From Tardiphaga sp. vice304 (GTDB lineage Bacteria > Pseudomonadota > Alphaproteobacteria > Rhizobiales > Xanthobacteraceae): a stretch of 64,000 nt of DNA. The translations under genes were made by a program, and so were the position numbers. Location: assembly GCF_007018905.1 (NCBI RefSeq), contig NZ_CP041402.1:4948001-5012000 (forward strand). The letters are read 5' to 3'. Positions 17,991-30,208 of the stretch are shown in pieces (the first letter of the stretch is position 1; every line of letters starts with the position of its first letter). The notes under the pieces were generated by a model. It saw nothing but the letters and a program-made list of their open reading frames with translations, was not told the DNA's origin and did not search any database.

Positions 17991-18305
17991 CGCGGCAAAA
18001 TAGTCCAACAGCACTGAAATGTCCGGAAACACGGAAGGTGTACGGCTTGCTAGCTGCGAAAGGTACCGTCGGCAAGCGTCCATATGTTTATTTTGATTGA
18101 TTCTGCGTCTCATGTGCGCGCTTGAGGCGAACGGGTGTCGCCGGTTCCCTCGGGCTCCTGGCCCGGCACGTGCCGCGTCGCCAGTCCTGCCCGGCGTGCG
18201 AGCGGGGCTGGCGCGCCAATTGGCCGCCATACCGTCTCGCCGCAGGTGTGAATCCGCGCTTTCCGGCTTTGACCTTGGCCGCCCCGCGGACTATGTAGTG
18301 ACCTC

Positions 18306-19496
18306 ATGACCCCCTCTGAAACATCCTCAGCCTGGCCGGACCACAAACCGACCGCGCTCCTCGTGCTTGCGGACGGCACCGTGCTGGAGGGCTTCGGCCT
18401 CGGCGCGGAAGGCCAGGCCGTCGGCGAAGTCTGCTTCAACACGGCGATGACCGGCTATGAGGAGATCCTTACCGATCCCTCTTATGCCGGACAGCTTATC
18501 ACCTTCACGTTCCCGCATATCGGCAATGTCGGCACCAACGATGAAGATTTCGAAACCATCAACATGGCGGCGACGCCCGGCGCGCGCGGCCTGATCCTGC
18601 GCTCGGCGATCACCGACCCGTCGAACTACCGCTCCTCGCGGCACCTCGACGCCTGGCTTAAGGCGCGCGGAATTGTCGGTATTTCAGGCATCGATACCCG
18701 CGCTTTGACCGCACTGATCCGCAGCAAGGGCATGCCGAACGCCGTGCTGGTGCACGCCCGCGACAGCCAGTTCGATCTGCCCGGCCTCAAGCAGGAAGCC
18801 CGCGAATGGCCCGGCCTCGAAGGCATGGACCTGGTTCCGATGGTGACCTCAAGCCAGCGCTTCACCTGGGACGAGACGCCGTGGGAATGGGAAAAAGGCT
18901 ACGGCACCCAGACCGCACCGGAATTCCATGTCGTCGCCATCGATTACGGCATCAAGCGCAACATCCTGCGCCTGCTGGCCGGCGAAGGCTGCCGCATCAC
19001 CGTGGTGCCCGCCACCACCTCGGCCGAAGACATCATGGCGTTGAAGCCGGACGGGGTGTTCCTGTCGAACGGCCCGGGCGACCCGGCCGAGACCGGCAAA
19101 TATGCCGTGCCCGTGATCCGCGAAGTGATCGAATCCGGCCTGCCGACCTTCGGCATCTGCCTTGGCCACCAGATGCTCGGCCTGGCAGTCGGCGCCAAGA
19201 CCAAGAAGATGCATCAGGGCCATCACGGCGCCAATCATCCGGTCAAGGACGAGACCACCGGCAAGGTCGAGATCACCTCGATGAACCATGGCTTCGCGGT
19301 GGATGAGGCGACGCTGCCCGCGGGCGCGACGCAGACCCACATCTCGCTGTTTGACGGTTCCAACTGCGGCATCCAGCTCGAAGGCAAGCCGGTGTTCTCG
19401 GTGCAGTATCACCCCGAAGCCTCCCCCGGCCCGCGCGATTCGCACTATCTGTTCAAGCGGTTTGCCCAGTTGATGCGCGAGAAGAAGGCGTCGTAG
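18306..19496 (+). CDS. carA: Carbamoyl-phosphate synthase small (glutaminase) subunit
   Basis: 396 residues. It hydrolyses glutamine and passes ammonia to CarB for carbamoyl phosphate, used in arginine and pyrimidine synthesis. The N-terminal CarA domain carries the MTGYEEILTDPSYAGQ signature. The C-terminal class I glutamine amidotransferase has the catalytic triad Cys285 (GICLGHQ), His369 and Glu371 (YHPEA). Length is normal. Its partner carB starts 4.2 kb downstream on the same strand, with three unrelated genes and a tRNA between, so the two are probably not a single transcript. Confidence 0.97.
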   Translation: MTPSETSSAWPDHKPTALLVLADGTVLEGFGLGAEGQAVGEVCFNTAMTGYEEILTDPSYAGQLITFTFPHIGNVGTNDEDFETINMAATPGARGLILRSAITDPSNYRSSRHLDAWLKARGIVGISGIDTRALTALIRSKGMPNAVLVHARDSQFDLPGLKQEAREWPGLEGMDLVPMVTSSQRFTWDETPWEWEKGYGTQTAPEFHVVAIDYGIKRNILRLLAGEGCRITVVPATTSAEDIMALKPDGVFLSNGPGDPAETGKYAVPVIREVIESGLPTFGICLGHQMLGLAVGAKTKKMHQGHHGANHPVKDETTGKVEITSMNHGFAVDEATLPAGATQTHISLFDGSNCGIQLEGKPVFSVQYHPEASPGPRDSHYLFKRFAQLMREKKAS

Positions 19497-19526
19497 CGCC
19501 TTCGTCCCAAACCAAACTATTGTGAC

Positions 19527-19557
19527 GTCATGGCCGGGCTCGTCCCGGCCATTCACG
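19527..19557. repeat. Short palindromic repeat family D (GTCATGGCCGGG type)
   Basis: GTCATGGCCGGG-CT-CGTCCCGGCCATTCACG forms a hairpin just after carA. The pattern is a common dispersed palindrome in related genomes; only one copy is seen here. It may end the carA transcript. Confidence 0.65.
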
Positions 19558-19718
19558 TTTGGTACTGGCTTATCCTGCGTTCGGCGACGATTGCTCGCTC
19601 GTTCGCCTCTGGAAGCCGACCTGATTTCATCACGATCAGAGCCCAAGTCATTTCAGCGAATCGTTCTACGATTCGTGCAGCGTGAGTATTGCCGCCCATT
19701 CCACACCCCGGAGACTGC

Positions 19719-21806
19719 ATGAGCCCTAGAACCGAAAGACCCCAGCCCGAATATGTCGAGTGGCTGCTCGGCCAGTCGATGCTGCGTTGTGCGAGGGGAC
19801 TGGCGCATCATTATTCCGGCCAGTCGCGGATGTGGATGCATCCCTATGCCGAGACGCGCCCGCGCGCCGCCTCCGCGCTGGCCTCGGTCTGGTTCACCGC
19901 CTATCCCGCTTCGATCGTCACGGCTGAGGGCACCTCGGTGCTGGCGACGCTCGGCAGCGATTCGTTCTGGCGAGCCCTGTCCACGCTGGGCGTCCAGGGC
20001 GTGCATATGGGGCCGATGAAGGTGTCCGGTGGCATCCGCGACCGCAAGCACACGCCGACCGTGGATGGCAATTTCGACCGCATCAGCTTCGACATCGATC
20101 CGATCTACGGCACGCAGGACGAGTTCATGACGATGTGCCGCGTCGCGGCCGCGCACAACTCGATCGTGATCGACGACGTAATCCCGTCGCACACCGGCAA
20201 GGGCGCGGATTTCCGCCTCGCCGAATTGGCCTATGAAGATTATCCCGGCCTGTATCACATGGTCGCGATCCGCGAGGAAGACTGGCCGCTGCTGCCCGAC
20301 GTGCTGGAAGGCCGTCACGCGGTCAACCTCGATCCCAAGACGGTGGATGCGCTGCGCGACAAGAATTACATCGTCGGCCAGCTCAGCCGCGTGATTTTCT
20401 TCGAACCCGGCGTGAAGGAAACCGACTGGAGCGCCACCGACGTCGTGGTCGGCGTCGATGGCGTCGCCCGCCGCTGGGTCTATCTGCACTACTTCAAGGA
20501 AGGCCAGCCGGCGCTGAACTGGCTCGACCCGTCCTTCGCCGCGCAGCAGATGATCGTCGGCGACGCGCTGCATTCCCTCGACGTGCTCGGCGCGCGTGGG
20601 CTTCGGCTCGACGCCAACGGCTTTCTCGGCGTGGAAAAACGCGCCAACGGCCCGGCCTGGTCGGAAGGACATCCGCTGTCGATCGTCGGCAACCAGATCA
20701 TCGCCGGCATGGTCCGCAAGGCCGGCGGCTTCAGCTTTCAGGAGCTCAACCTCACGGTCGACGACATCGCCGCGATGTCGCATGGCGGCGCCGACCTGTC
20801 CTATGATTTCATCACCCGGCCGGCCTATCACCACGCGCTGTTGACAGGCGACACCGAATTTTTGCGCTTGATGCTGCACACCATGCACGACGCAAAAATC
20901 GATCCGGCGTCGCTGATCCATGCGATGCAGAACCACGACGAACTGACGCTCGAACTGGTGCACTTCTGGACCCGCCACGCCAAGGACACCTACACATTCG
21001 GCGGCCAGACCTGGCCCGGCGAGGTGCTGCGCGAGCACATTCGCGACGTCATGTATGAAAAGCTCACCGGCGCCAACGCGCCGTACAATCAGCGTTTCGT
21101 CACCAACGGCGTGGCCTGCACCACGGCCAGCGTGATCGCGGCGGCGCTCGGTTTCCAGGACCTCGACGGACTGACGGATGATGACCGCGCGGCGATCCAG
21201 AAGGTGCATCTGCTGCTGGTGATGTACAATGCGTTCCAGCCCGGCGTATTCGCGATTTCCGGCTGGGATCTGGTCGGCGCGTTGCCGCTGCCGATGTCCG
21301 ACGTCAGCGAACTGGTGGCCGATGGCGACACAAGATGGATCGAGCGCGGGGCCTATGATCTCGTCAGCCTCAATCCGGACGCGACGCTGTCCAGCGCCGG
21401 CCTGCCAAAGGCCCGAACGCTGTACGGCCCGGTCGACGAGCAGCTCAAGCACCCGGAATCATTCGCCAGCCACTTGCAACGGCTGCTGGCGGTGCGCCAG
21501 GCCTATGGCATTCACCGTGCCCACCAGTTGGCGCTGCCCAAGGTGCAGCATCCCGCCCTTCTGGTGATGGTGCACGATTTGCCGGGCGGCCGCGGCACCC
21601 AGCTCACGGTGCTCAATTTCGGCCCGACCCCGATCGACGAAACGTTCACCCTCGCCAATGTGGCGCCAGGGCCGGTGGTCGATATGGTCAAGGAGACGCT
21701 GGAAGGCGATCTGTCGGAGAACGGCGAACTGACCATTCACCTCGCCGGCTATGAAGGCCTGTCGTTGCGCATCGTCAGCGCCTTGCCGTCGATGCCGCCG
21801 GTGTAG
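19719..21806 (+). CDS. GH13 family glycosyl hydrolase, trehalose synthase (maltose alpha-glucosyltransferase)-like
   Basis: 695 residues from ATG 19719, which has a GGAG ribosome-binding site eight bases upstream. A (beta/alpha)8 alpha-amylase fold is marked by [12 protein letters not shown], the nucleophile Asp298 (GLRLDANGF), the acid/base Glu342 (SFQELN) and the transition-state Asp407 (QNHDEL). The [15 protein letters not shown] opening and general order look like the TreS branch that interconverts maltose and trehalose, but the maltokinase fusion common in that branch is absent. The C-terminal 130 residues form a beta-rich domain. The role could be trehalose or alpha-glucan metabolism in osmotic or desiccation stress. 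Exact reaction not certain. Confidence 0.8.
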   Translation: MSPRTERPQPEYVEWLLGQSMLRCARGLAHHYSGQSRMWMHPYAETRPRAASALASVWFTAYPASIVTAEGTSVLATLGSDSFWRALSTLGVQGVHMGPMKVSGGIRDRKHTPTVDGNFDRISFDIDPIYGTQDEFMTMCRVAAAHNSIVIDDVIPSHTGKGADFRLAELAYEDYPGLYHMVAIREEDWPLLPDVLEGRHAVNLDPKTVDALRDKNYIVGQLSRVIFFEPGVKETDWSATDVVVGVDGVARRWVYLHYFKEGQPALNWLDPSFAAQQMIVGDALHSLDVLGARGLRLDANGFLGVEKRANGPAWSEGHPLSIVGNQIIAGMVRKAGGFSFQELNLTVDDIAAMSHGGADLSYDFITRPAYHHALLTGDTEFLRLMLHTMHDAKIDPASLIHAMQNHDELTLELVHFWTRHAKDTYTFGGQTWPGEVLREHIRDVMYEKLTGANAPYNQRFVTNGVACTTASVIAAALGFQDLDGLTDDDRAAIQKVHLLLVMYNAFQPGVFAISGWDLVGALPLPMSDVSELVADGDTRWIERGAYDLVSLNPDATLSSAGLPKARTLYGPVDEQLKHPESFASHLQRLLAVRQAYGIHRAHQLALPKVQHPALLVMVHDLPGGRGTQLTVLNFGPTPIDETFTLANVAPGPVVDMVKETLEGDLSENGELTIHLAGYEGLSLRIVSALPSMPPV

Positions 21807-21816
21807 GTCGCTGTCG

Positions 21817-21927
21817 GTAGCCCGGATGAAGTCACCCGCCATTTAAGGCGGGTGACGCAATCCGGGAAGTCGCTGCGTGAGACGATGAAGCTGGCCCCGG
21901 ATTTCGCTTCGCTCCATCCGGGCTACG
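21817..21927. repeat. Palindromic repeat family B (GTAGCCCGGATG type), copy 2
   Basis: GTAGCCCGGATGAAG at the left and CATCCGGGCTAC at the right are inverted. An inner GTCACCCGCC/GGCGGGTGAC palindrome lies near 21831. It sits between the convergent GH13 and dps genes. Confidence 0.85.
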
Positions 21928-21930
21928 ACC

Positions 21931-22458
21931 TCAGTCCTCGTTGCCGCCTTCCTGGCGGGAGGCTTCGAACAGGAACCAGGTCCGGCGTTCGGTCTCGTCG
22001 ATGAAGTTTTCCAGCAAGCCAGCCGAGGCCGCGTCGTCGACATCGTCGACGATCTTGTGCGCCTTGCGCATCGCTGCGGCCATCGCCTTGTTATCGTTCA
22101 TCAACTCGCGCAGCATCTCGCGTGGCGGGACGTAGGCTTCGTCGTTGTCCTTGATGGTCTGAAGCTTGGCGATGCCACCGATCGAACGGATCGTGGTGCC
22201 GCCGACCTTGCGGACGCGCTCGGCCAATTCATCGGTGGTCGCGAAAATCTGCGCGGCCTGCTCGTCGAGCATCAGGTGGTAGTCACGAAAGTGCCGGCCG
22301 CTGATGTGCCAATGGAAATTCTTGGTCTTCAGGTAAAGCGCGAAGGCATCGGCGAGCAACCCGTTCAGCGCCTTCGAAATCTTGTCGGTAGCTTCCTGGG
22401 GCAGATCCGAGGGGGTATCGAGATCGGCGGCAACTTTGGCATTCTTGGCTGGGGACAC
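21931..22458 (-). CDS. dps: Dps/ferritin-like DNA-protection protein
   Basis: 175 residues if translation starts at GTG 22458. No in-frame ATG exists before the conserved core, and AGGAAGG lies nine bases upstream of that GTG, which decides the start. The core has the Dps ferroxidase pattern NFHWH ... YHLMLDEQ, with the metal ligands His, His, Asp and Glu placed between neighbouring subunits in this family, and GG-TTIRSIGGI after it. Dps dodecamers store iron, use up peroxide and compact DNA in stationary phase. The GH13 enzyme and Dps are convergent. An OxyR- or iron-type control site was not recognised. Confidence 0.9.
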   Translation of the reverse strand: MSPAKNAKVAADLDTPSDLPQEATDKISKALNGLLADAFALYLKTKNFHWHISGRHFRDYHLMLDEQAAQIFATTDELAERVRKVGGTTIRSIGGIAKLQTIKDNDEAYVPPREMLRELMNDNKAMAAAMRKAHKIVDDVDDAASAGLLENFIDETERRTWFLFEASRQEGGNED

Positions 22459-22667
22459 GGTGTACAACCTTCCTGTAGGGCGATATCGAACAGACGGGCT
22501 TCGACGAACATCAAGGCAGACCGTTGGTGGTGTCGAAATCGCTTCAATATTGAACGAGAGTTTTGCGGGTGAAGGCGATTCCAACGCACCTGAAAACGCT
22601 CCGATCCCTTAACGCTTCAATTTTATACCGGTTCCCGTGACGGAACAAAGATAGGCCAGGCCAAGCG

Positions 22668-23363
22668 ATGGACGACTGGATCGATTATTACGACTCCGCC
22701 CATACGATCTACGCGAGCCGGCTGCACCGCGACGTGCATTTCGACATCATTGCACGCGAGATCGTGGGGTATGTCACCACACCCGATGCCGTGGTGCTGG
22801 ATTTTGCCTGCGGCGAGGCCCTATCGGCCGCCAAGGTGGCGGCGGCGTGCGGCCGGCTGATCCTGGCCGAGCCGGCACCCGGCGTGCGCAGCCGGCTGAT
22901 CGCCCGATTCGCTGACATGCCGAAGATCCGGGTGCACTCGCTCGACGAATTGCGGCAGTTGGAAGAGCAGTCGGTCGACCTCGCCGTCATGAATTCGGTC
23001 GCGCAATACATGACCCCCGCCGAGCTCGACGACGGCTTTGCCGTCATCAAACGGCTGCTCAAGCCCGGCGGAAGGCTGGTGGTCGGCGACATCCTGCAGC
23101 CGGATGCCGGCATGGGTCGCGATATCGCCGCCTTGTTGCAACTGGCCTGGAAGCACGGATTTCTGACGGATGCCGTCTGGGGGCTGGTTCGCACCGCCCT
23201 GTCGGATTACCGGCAGTTGCGAACCCGAATCGGTCTGCAGCATTACAGCGAAGCCGACATGCTGGCCAAGCTCGCCGCCGCCGGTTTTTCGGCCGTACGG
23301 GCGCCGAACAATATCGGCCACAACCGCTGGCGGATGACCTTCGTGGCGCACCCCGCTTCGTAA
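22668..23363 (+). CDS. Class I SAM-dependent methyltransferase
   Basis: 231 residues. Motif I VLDFACGEALS near residue 42 and the acidic LILAEPAPG strand after it form the SAM pocket. DLAVMNSVAQYMT is motif IV and LLKPGGRLVVGDIL motif V. No accessory domain tells the substrate. The gene stands alone between dps (divergent) and tRNA-Cys. Nothing in the sequence ties it to carbamoyl phosphate synthesis despite its place between carA and carB. Confidence 0.82.
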   Translation: MDDWIDYYDSAHTIYASRLHRDVHFDIIAREIVGYVTTPDAVVLDFACGEALSAAKVAAACGRLILAEPAPGVRSRLIARFADMPKIRVHSLDELRQLEEQSVDLAVMNSVAQYMTPAELDDGFAVIKRLLKPGGRLVVGDILQPDAGMGRDIAALLQLAWKHGFLTDAVWGLVRTALSDYRQLRTRIGLQHYSEADMLAKLAAAGFSAVRAPNNIGHNRWRMTFVAHPAS

Positions 23364-23441
23364 GCGGGCCCGAGCCGCCGGATTAAGTCTAACGACGGGT
23401 AACGCTGGCTGGCGCACCCAATAAGCGGTATCAATAAGCGT

Positions 23442-23515
23442 GGCCCGGTGGCGGAAGGTTACGCGGGAGCCCTGCAAGGCTCCTTATCCTGGTTCAAATC
23501 CAGGCTGGGCCTCCA
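23442..23515 (+). tRNA. tRNA-Cys (GCA) with atypical anticodon arm
   Basis: A cloverleaf can be drawn: acceptor GGCCCGG/CTGGGCC, D stem GCG/CGC, T arm CCTGG-TTCAAAT-CCAGG, discriminator U and encoded CCA, 74 nt in all. The anticodon loop contains CTGCAA, giving GCA. The anticodon stem is odd: either five pairs with an eight-base loop or six pairs (GGAGCC/GGCTCC) with a six-base loop, instead of the standard seven-base loop. The D loop is also one base shorter than in most tRNA-Cys. Confidence 0.75.
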
Positions 23516-23671
23516 TCCTTCGCTGCTCCGCAGCTTCGGCTCGGCGAGCCGGCTCAGGCGGAGCCCTAAAGCGGTGCATTCCCGGTCGAAGGCGGCTTTA
23601 AAAGCCTTCCTTGCACGGCTATACTGGTCTAAAGACAGCCGCGCGCGAGGATCGACCCGCGCCCGGCTCAA

Positions 23672-23698
23672 GGGACGCGCGACGCGCGCCCTTTTTTT
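23672..23698 (+). terminator. Rho-independent terminator-like hairpin before carB
   Basis: GGG-A-CGCGC, a short loop, then GCGCG-CCC followed by seven T residues. It lies 31 bp before the carB start codon, so it either ends the tRNA-Cys transcript or acts in the carB leader. Confidence 0.6.
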
Positions 23699-23728
23699 GT
23701 GCCCAGTTTCGACCAATCGCGAGATGCA

Positions 23729-26700
23729 ATGCCCAAACGCACTGACATATCCACCATCCTGATCATCGGCGCCGGTCCCATCGTGATCGGCCAGGCGTGC
23801 GAATTCGACTATTCGGGCACCCAGGCGGTCAAGACGCTGAAGGAAGAGGGCTACCGGATCGTCCTCGTCAATTCGAATCCGGCCACCATCATGACCGACC
23901 CGGATCTGGCGGACGCGACCTATATCGAGCCGATTACCCCGGAAATCGTCGCCAAGATCATCGAAAAGGAGCGCGGCGACCGCTCCAAGGGCTTCGCGCT
24001 GCTGCCGACCATGGGCGGCCAGACCGCGCTGAACTGCGCCCTTAGCCTCCGCAAGCAGGGCACGCTGGAGAAATTCGACGTCGAGATGATCGGCGCCACC
24101 GCGGATGCCATCGACAAGGCCGAGGACCGCCAGCGCTTTCGCGAGGCGATGACCAAGATCGGCCTGGAAACGCCGCGCTCGGTGCAGGTTAAGAACCTGC
24201 CGGACGCGCTGCGCGCGCTCGACGTGATCGACTTCCCGGCCCTGATCCGCCCGTCCTTCACGATGGGCGGCACCGGCGGCGGCATCGCCTACACCAAGGC
24301 CGAATTTATCGAGATCGTCGAGCGCGGCATCGACGCCTCGCCGACCTCCGAAGTGCTGATCGAGGAATCCGTGCTCGGCTGGAAAGAGTTCGAGATGGAG
24401 GTGGTGCGCGACAAGAACGACAATTGCATCATCGTCTGCTCGATCGAGAACATCGATCCGATGGGCGTGCACACCGGCGATTCCATAACCGTTGCGCCTG
24501 CCCTGACCCTGACCGACAAAGAATACCAGATCATGCGCGACGCCTCATTGGCGGTGCTGCGCGAGATCGGCGTCGAGACCGGCGGCTCCAACGTGCAGTT
24601 TGGCGTCAATCCGGCCGACGGCCGCATGGTGGTGATCGAGATGAATCCGCGGGTGTCGCGCTCCTCGGCGCTGGCCTCCAAGGCCACCGGCTTCCCGATC
24701 GCCAAGGTCGCGGCGCAACTCGCCGTCGGCTACACGCTCGACGAGATCGCCAACGACATCACCGGCGGCGCCACGCCGGCGTCGTTCGAGCCGACCATCG
24801 ACTACGTCGTCGTCAAGATTCCGCGCTTCAACTTCGAGAAATTCCCCGGCGCCAGCCGCACGCTGACCACCTCGATGAAATCGGTCGGCGAGGTCATGGC
24901 GATCGGCCGTACCTTCCAGGAAAGCCTGCAGAAGGCGCTGCGCGGCCTGGAGACCGGCCTCACCGGCCTCGACGAGATCGAGATCGAGGATCTCGGCCGC
25001 GGTGACGACAAGAACGCCGTCCGCGCCGCCTTGGGCACGCCGACGCCGGACCGCCTGCTGCAGGTAGCGCAGGCGATGCGGCTCGGCTGGAGCGACGACG
25101 AGATCTTCACCTCCTGCAAGATCGATCCGTGGTTTCTCTCGGAGATGCGCGGCATCGTCGAGATGGAAGCCAAGGTCAAGGAAAACGGCCTGCCCGGCCA
25201 TGCGTTCGGCATGCGGACGCTGAAGGCGATGGGCTTCTCCGACGCCCGGCTCTCGGTGCTGGCGAACAAGACCGAGGAAGAAGTGAAGACGCTGCGGCGT
25301 TCACTCGACGTCCGCCCGGTGTTCAAGCGCATCGACACCTGCGCGGCCGAATTCGCCTCGCCGACGCCCTATATGTATTCGACCTACGAATCCTCGTTCG
25401 CCGGCGGCTTCTCCGACGAAAGCGCGCCGACCGACAAGAAGAAGGTGATCATCCTCGGCGGCGGTCCGAACCGGATCGGCCAGGGCATCGAGTTCGATTA
25501 TTGCTGCTGTCACGCCTGCTTCGCGCTGCATGACGCCGGCTATGAGACGATCATGATCAACTGCAACCCGGAAACCGTGTCGACCGACTACGACACGGCG
25601 GACCGATTGTACTTCGAGCCGCTGACGGCCGAGGATGTCCTCGAGATCATCGATACCGAAAAGCAGAACGGCACCTTGCACGGCGTCATCGTGCAGTTCG
25701 GCGGCCAGACCCCGCTGAAGCTGGCGCATGCACTGGAAGACGCCGGCGTGCCGATCCTCGGCACCTCGCCCGACGCCATCGATCTGGCCGAAGACCGCGA
25801 CCGCTTCAAGCGCATCCTCGACAAGTTGAAGCTGAAGCAGCCGAAGAACGGCATCGCCTATTCGGTCGAGCAGGCACGCCTGGTTGCCGCTGACCTCGGC
25901 CTGCCGCTGGTGGTGCGTCCGTCTTACGTGCTCGGCGGCCGCGCCATGCAGATCATCCGCGAGGAGAGCCAGCTCGGCGATTACCTGCTCGGCACCCTGC
26001 CCGAGCTGGTGCCCGCCGACGTCAAGTCGCGCTACCCGAACGACAAGACCGGCCAGATCAACACCGTGCTCGGCAAGAACCCGCTGTTGTTCGACCGCTA
26101 TCTGTCGGACGCCATCGAGATCGACGTCGACTGCCTGTGCGATGGCAAGGACACGTTCGTCGTCGGCATCATGGAGCACATCGAGGAAGCCGGCATCCAC
26201 TCCGGCGACTCCGCCTGTTCGCTGCCGCCGCATTCGCTCGATCCTGAAATGATCGAACGGCTCGAGCAGCAGACCCGCGACATGGCGCTCGGTCTCGACG
26301 TCGTCGGCCTGATGAACGTGCAGTTCGCCATCAAGGACGGCGACATCTACGTGCTCGAAGTCAATCCGCGCGCGTCGCGCACCGTGCCGTTCGTCGCCAA
26401 GGTGATGGGCATCCCGGTCGCCAAGATTGCCGCCCGCATCATGGCCGGCGAGAAGCTCGCTTCGTTCAATCTGAAGAAGCGCACGCTCGGCCATGTTGGC
26501 GTCAAGGAATCGGTCTTCCCGTTTGCCCGCTTCCCCGGCGTCGATACCGTGCTCGGCCCGGAGATGCGCTCCACCGGCGAGGTGATGGGTATCGACCAGA
26601 CCTTCGCGGTGGCATTTGCGAAGAGCCAGCTCGGCGGTGGCACCCGCGTGCCGCGTAAGGGCACCGTGTTCGTCTCGGTACGCGAAAGCGACAAGACGCG

Positions 26701-27058
26701 GATCCTACCGACCGTGAAGCTGCTGTCGGACAATGGCTTCAAGGTGCTCGCCACCTCGGGCACGCAGCGCTTCCTGGCCGACAATGGCGTACCCGCCGTC
26801 AAGATCAACAAGGTGCTGGAAGGCCGGCCGCATATCGTCGACGCCATTACCAATGGCGAGATCCAGCTGGTCTTCAACACCACCGACGGGCCGCAGGCTT
26901 TGGCCGACAGCCGGTCGCTGCGGCGCGCTGCCCTCTTGCATAAAGTTCCGTATTACACCACTCTTTCTGGCGCTGTGGCGGCAGCCCAAGGCATCCGCGC
27001 CTATCTGGGCGGAGACCTTGAGGTCCGCACCTTGCAGAGTTACTTTTCCGAAACCTGA
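23729..27058 (+). CDS. carB: Carbamoyl-phosphate synthase large subunit
   Basis: 1109 residues, the usual size. Two homologous ATP-grasp halves are present. The N-terminal carboxyphosphate half begins [21 protein letters not shown] and the C-terminal carbamate half begins [21 protein letters not shown] near residue 573. An oligomerisation domain lies between them and a C-terminal MGS-like regulatory domain ([18 protein letters not shown]) near 970. It uses ammonia from CarA, bicarbonate and two ATP. ATG 23729 matches the family start (MPKRTDI). It is 4.2 kb from carA with its own leader and probably its own promoter. Confidence 0.97.
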   Translation: MPKRTDISTILIIGAGPIVIGQACEFDYSGTQAVKTLKEEGYRIVLVNSNPATIMTDPDLADATYIEPITPEIVAKIIEKERGDRSKGFALLPTMGGQTALNCALSLRKQGTLEKFDVEMIGATADAIDKAEDRQRFREAMTKIGLETPRSVQVKNLPDALRALDVIDFPALIRPSFTMGGTGGGIAYTKAEFIEIVERGIDASPTSEVLIEESVLGWKEFEMEVVRDKNDNCIIVCSIENIDPMGVHTGDSITVAPALTLTDKEYQIMRDASLAVLREIGVETGGSNVQFGVNPADGRMVVIEMNPRVSRSSALASKATGFPIAKVAAQLAVGYTLDEIANDITGGATPASFEPTIDYVVVKIPRFNFEKFPGASRTLTTSMKSVGEVMAIGRTFQESLQKALRGLETGLTGLDEIEIEDLGRGDDKNAVRAALGTPTPDRLLQVAQAMRLGWSDDEIFTSCKIDPWFLSEMRGIVEMEAKVKENGLPGHAFGMRTLKAMGFSDARLSVLANKTEEEVKTLRRSLDVRPVFKRIDTCAAEFASPTPYMYSTYESSFAGGFSDESAPTDKKKVIILGGGPNRIGQGIEFDYCCCHACFALHDAGYETIMINCNPETVSTDYDTADRLYFEPLTAEDVLEIIDTEKQNGTLHGVIVQFGGQTPLKLAHALEDAGVPILGTSPDAIDLAEDRDRFKRILDKLKLKQPKNGIAYSVEQARLVAADLGLPLVVRPSYVLGGRAMQIIREESQLGDYLLGTLPELVPADVKSRYPNDKTGQINTVLGKNPLLFDRYLSDAIEIDVDCLCDGKDTFVVGIMEHIEEAGIHSGDSACSLPPHSLDPEMIERLEQQTRDMALGLDVVGLMNVQFAIKDGDIYVLEVNPRASRTVPFVAKVMGIPVAKIAARIMAGEKLASFNLKKRTLGHVGVKESVFPFARFPGVDTVLGPEMRSTGEVMGIDQTFAVAFAKSQLGGGTRVPRKGTVFVSVRESDKTRILPTVKLLSDNGFKVLATSGTQRFLADNGVPAVKINKVLEGRPHIVDAITNGEIQLVFNTTDGPQALADSRSLRRAALLHKVPYYTTLSGAVAAAQGIRAYLGGDLEVRTLQSYFSET

Positions 27059-27262
27059 TTAAGGCCGGGCGGCACGCCGGGGCCGCGATCGGCAATAAAC
27101 CTGACACGACCGGAACTCACCGGTCGTGATATTGTTCTGTTTCGGCACTTGCCGGGCCTGTTTGCAGTCCTTGGCTGCAAGCGCAGTCGCCGACATCTCG
27201 CAGATTGAATGGTTTCGTGCGCGCCGCGATGGCGCCGGCATGACGTTAAAGGACGAAAAGCG

Positions 27263-27739
27263 ATGGTTGAAAAGGTCCCGATGACCGCAGGCGGCTATGC
27301 CGCGCTGGAAGTCGAGTTGAAGGAGCGTCAGTCGGTGAACCGTCCGCGGATCATCGAACAGATTGCCGAGGCGCGATCGCATGGTGACCTTTCGGAAAAC
27401 GCCGAATACCACGCCGCCAAGGAAGAGCAGTCGCACAACGAAGGCCGCATCAACGAGCTCGAGGACAAGATCGGGCGCGCCGAAATCATCGACATCTCGA
27501 AGCTGTCCGGCGACACCATCATGTTCGGCGCCACCGTGACTTTGGTCGACGAGGACACCGAGAAGAAGGCCGTCTGGCAGATCGTCGGCGAGCCGGAAGC
27601 CGATGCCAAGAAGGGCCGCATCTCGATCACCTCGCCGATGGCGCGCGCGCTGATCGGCAAGGCCAAGGGCGCCACCGTCGAAGTCGTCGCCCCCGGCGGC
27701 GCCAAGGCTTACGAGATCACCAAGGTCGAGTGGCGCTAA
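27263..27739 (+). CDS. greA: Transcription elongation factor GreA
   Basis: 158 residues. The N-terminal coiled coil ([38 protein letters not shown]) carries the acidic tip Asp/Glu that enters the RNA polymerase channel and stimulates cleavage of backtracked RNA. The C-terminal globular domain ends [14 protein letters not shown]. The start at 27263 follows AAAGGA at a proper distance. It is about 200 bp downstream of carB, as in many related genomes, and is followed by a strong terminator. Confidence 0.97.
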   Translation: MVEKVPMTAGGYAALEVELKERQSVNRPRIIEQIAEARSHGDLSENAEYHAAKEEQSHNEGRINELEDKIGRAEIIDISKLSGDTIMFGATVTLVDEDTEKKAVWQIVGEPEADAKKGRISITSPMARALIGKAKGATVEVVAPGGAKAYEITKVEWR

Positions 27740-27765
27740 GATCGCACGCTGACCGAAATGCAAAG

Positions 27766-27789
27766 GCCGCGCTTGGTGCGCGGCTTTTT
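27766..27789 (+). terminator. Rho-independent terminator after greA
   Basis: GCCGCGC-TTGGT-GCGCGGC followed by TTTTT, about 26 bp after the greA stop codon. Confidence 0.85.
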
Positions 27790-27926
27790 GCTGCGCGCAC
27801 GGTTGAACTGGGCTCCGGCCGGCAGGAATAATTGCGGCGATAACGTGTTCCTCACATGAGAGTGAAGGGCATCTCGCGCTGCAATAATGCTAAGAGCGAT
27901 TTGTCATCACATGGGGGACAAATGAC

Positions 27927-28337
27927 ATGGACCAGACTCTTTCGAGATACCAGCCGACGGCGCTCAGCCTGTTTCGCTTCATCACCGGCCTGCTGCTACT
28001 GCAGTATGGCATCGCCAAGATCTTCAAATTCCCGGCCGTGCCGTATTTCGCCAAGGTTGAATTGTTCTCGCTGATCGGTGCCGCCGGAACGCTCGAACTG
28101 ATTCTTGGTGCGCTGCTGCTGATCGGCCTGTTCACCCGCATCGTCGCCTTCATTCTGGCCGGCGAAATGGCCTTTGCCTATTTCATCGGCCACATGTTCA
28201 AGGGCGCCGATCCGGTGTTCCTGCCGCTGTTGAACGGCGGCACCGCCGCGATCCTGTTCTGCTTCGCCTGTTTGTATCTGGCGACGGCGGGCGGTGGTCC
28301 GATCAGCGCGGACGCGATGCTGCGCAACAAGGCGTAA
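27927..28337 (+). CDS. DoxX family membrane protein
   Basis: 136 residues with four predicted membrane helices: LFRFITGLLLLQYGIAKIF, LIGAAGTLELILGALLLIGL, IVAFILAGEMAFAYFIGHM and AAILFCFACLYLATA. The LLLLQYGIAK and LE-L-GA-LLIGLFTR blocks are typical of DoxX. Members are small inner-membrane proteins of poorly defined function, linked in some bacteria to thiol or oxidative stress. It is monocistronic here and followed at once by the IS110 element. Confidence 0.87.
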   Translation: MDQTLSRYQPTALSLFRFITGLLLLQYGIAKIFKFPAVPYFAKVELFSLIGAAGTLELILGALLLIGLFTRIVAFILAGEMAFAYFIGHMFKGADPVFLPLLNGGTAAILFCFACLYLATAGGGPISADAMLRNKA

Positions 28338-28403
28338 TAACTACAATTGCATGCCTGGTTTTCCCTCCCCCGCGCTTCGCGTGGGGAGCGACTGTCTTTC
28401 GGG

Positions 28404-30136
<1,733 letters not shown>

Positions 30137-30193
30137 GCGCGGCAGATCCTTATGAGCAGTGGCCGACTCTCTTAACGCAGGAGCGTTAGCTGA

Positions 30194-30208
30194 CGCAATT
30201 TTATTGCG
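30194..30208. promoter_or_regulatory. Candidate Lrp/AsnC operator
   Basis: A perfect 15-bp palindrome CGCAAT-TTT-ATTGCG, with a further GACGCAA nearby, in the lrp-trxB divergent gap and about 60 bp upstream of the lrp start. This is consistent with autoregulation. Confidence 0.45.

Noticed and set aside
16086..18017. 643-codon plus-strand open frame
   Set aside because: Antisense to the GT39 gene and YqeY; the product is His/Arg/Gln-rich with no domain, whereas the other strand encodes regular membrane helices.
18083..18113. Longer N-terminus of the GT39 protein from ATG 18083 or 18113
   Set aside because: Codons between 17991 and 18083 lack the GC third-position bias of the gene; kept only as an alternative.
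19653..21452. 599-codon minus-strand open frame
   Set aside because: Shadow of the GH13 gene, whose three catalytic acids are intact in the other strand.
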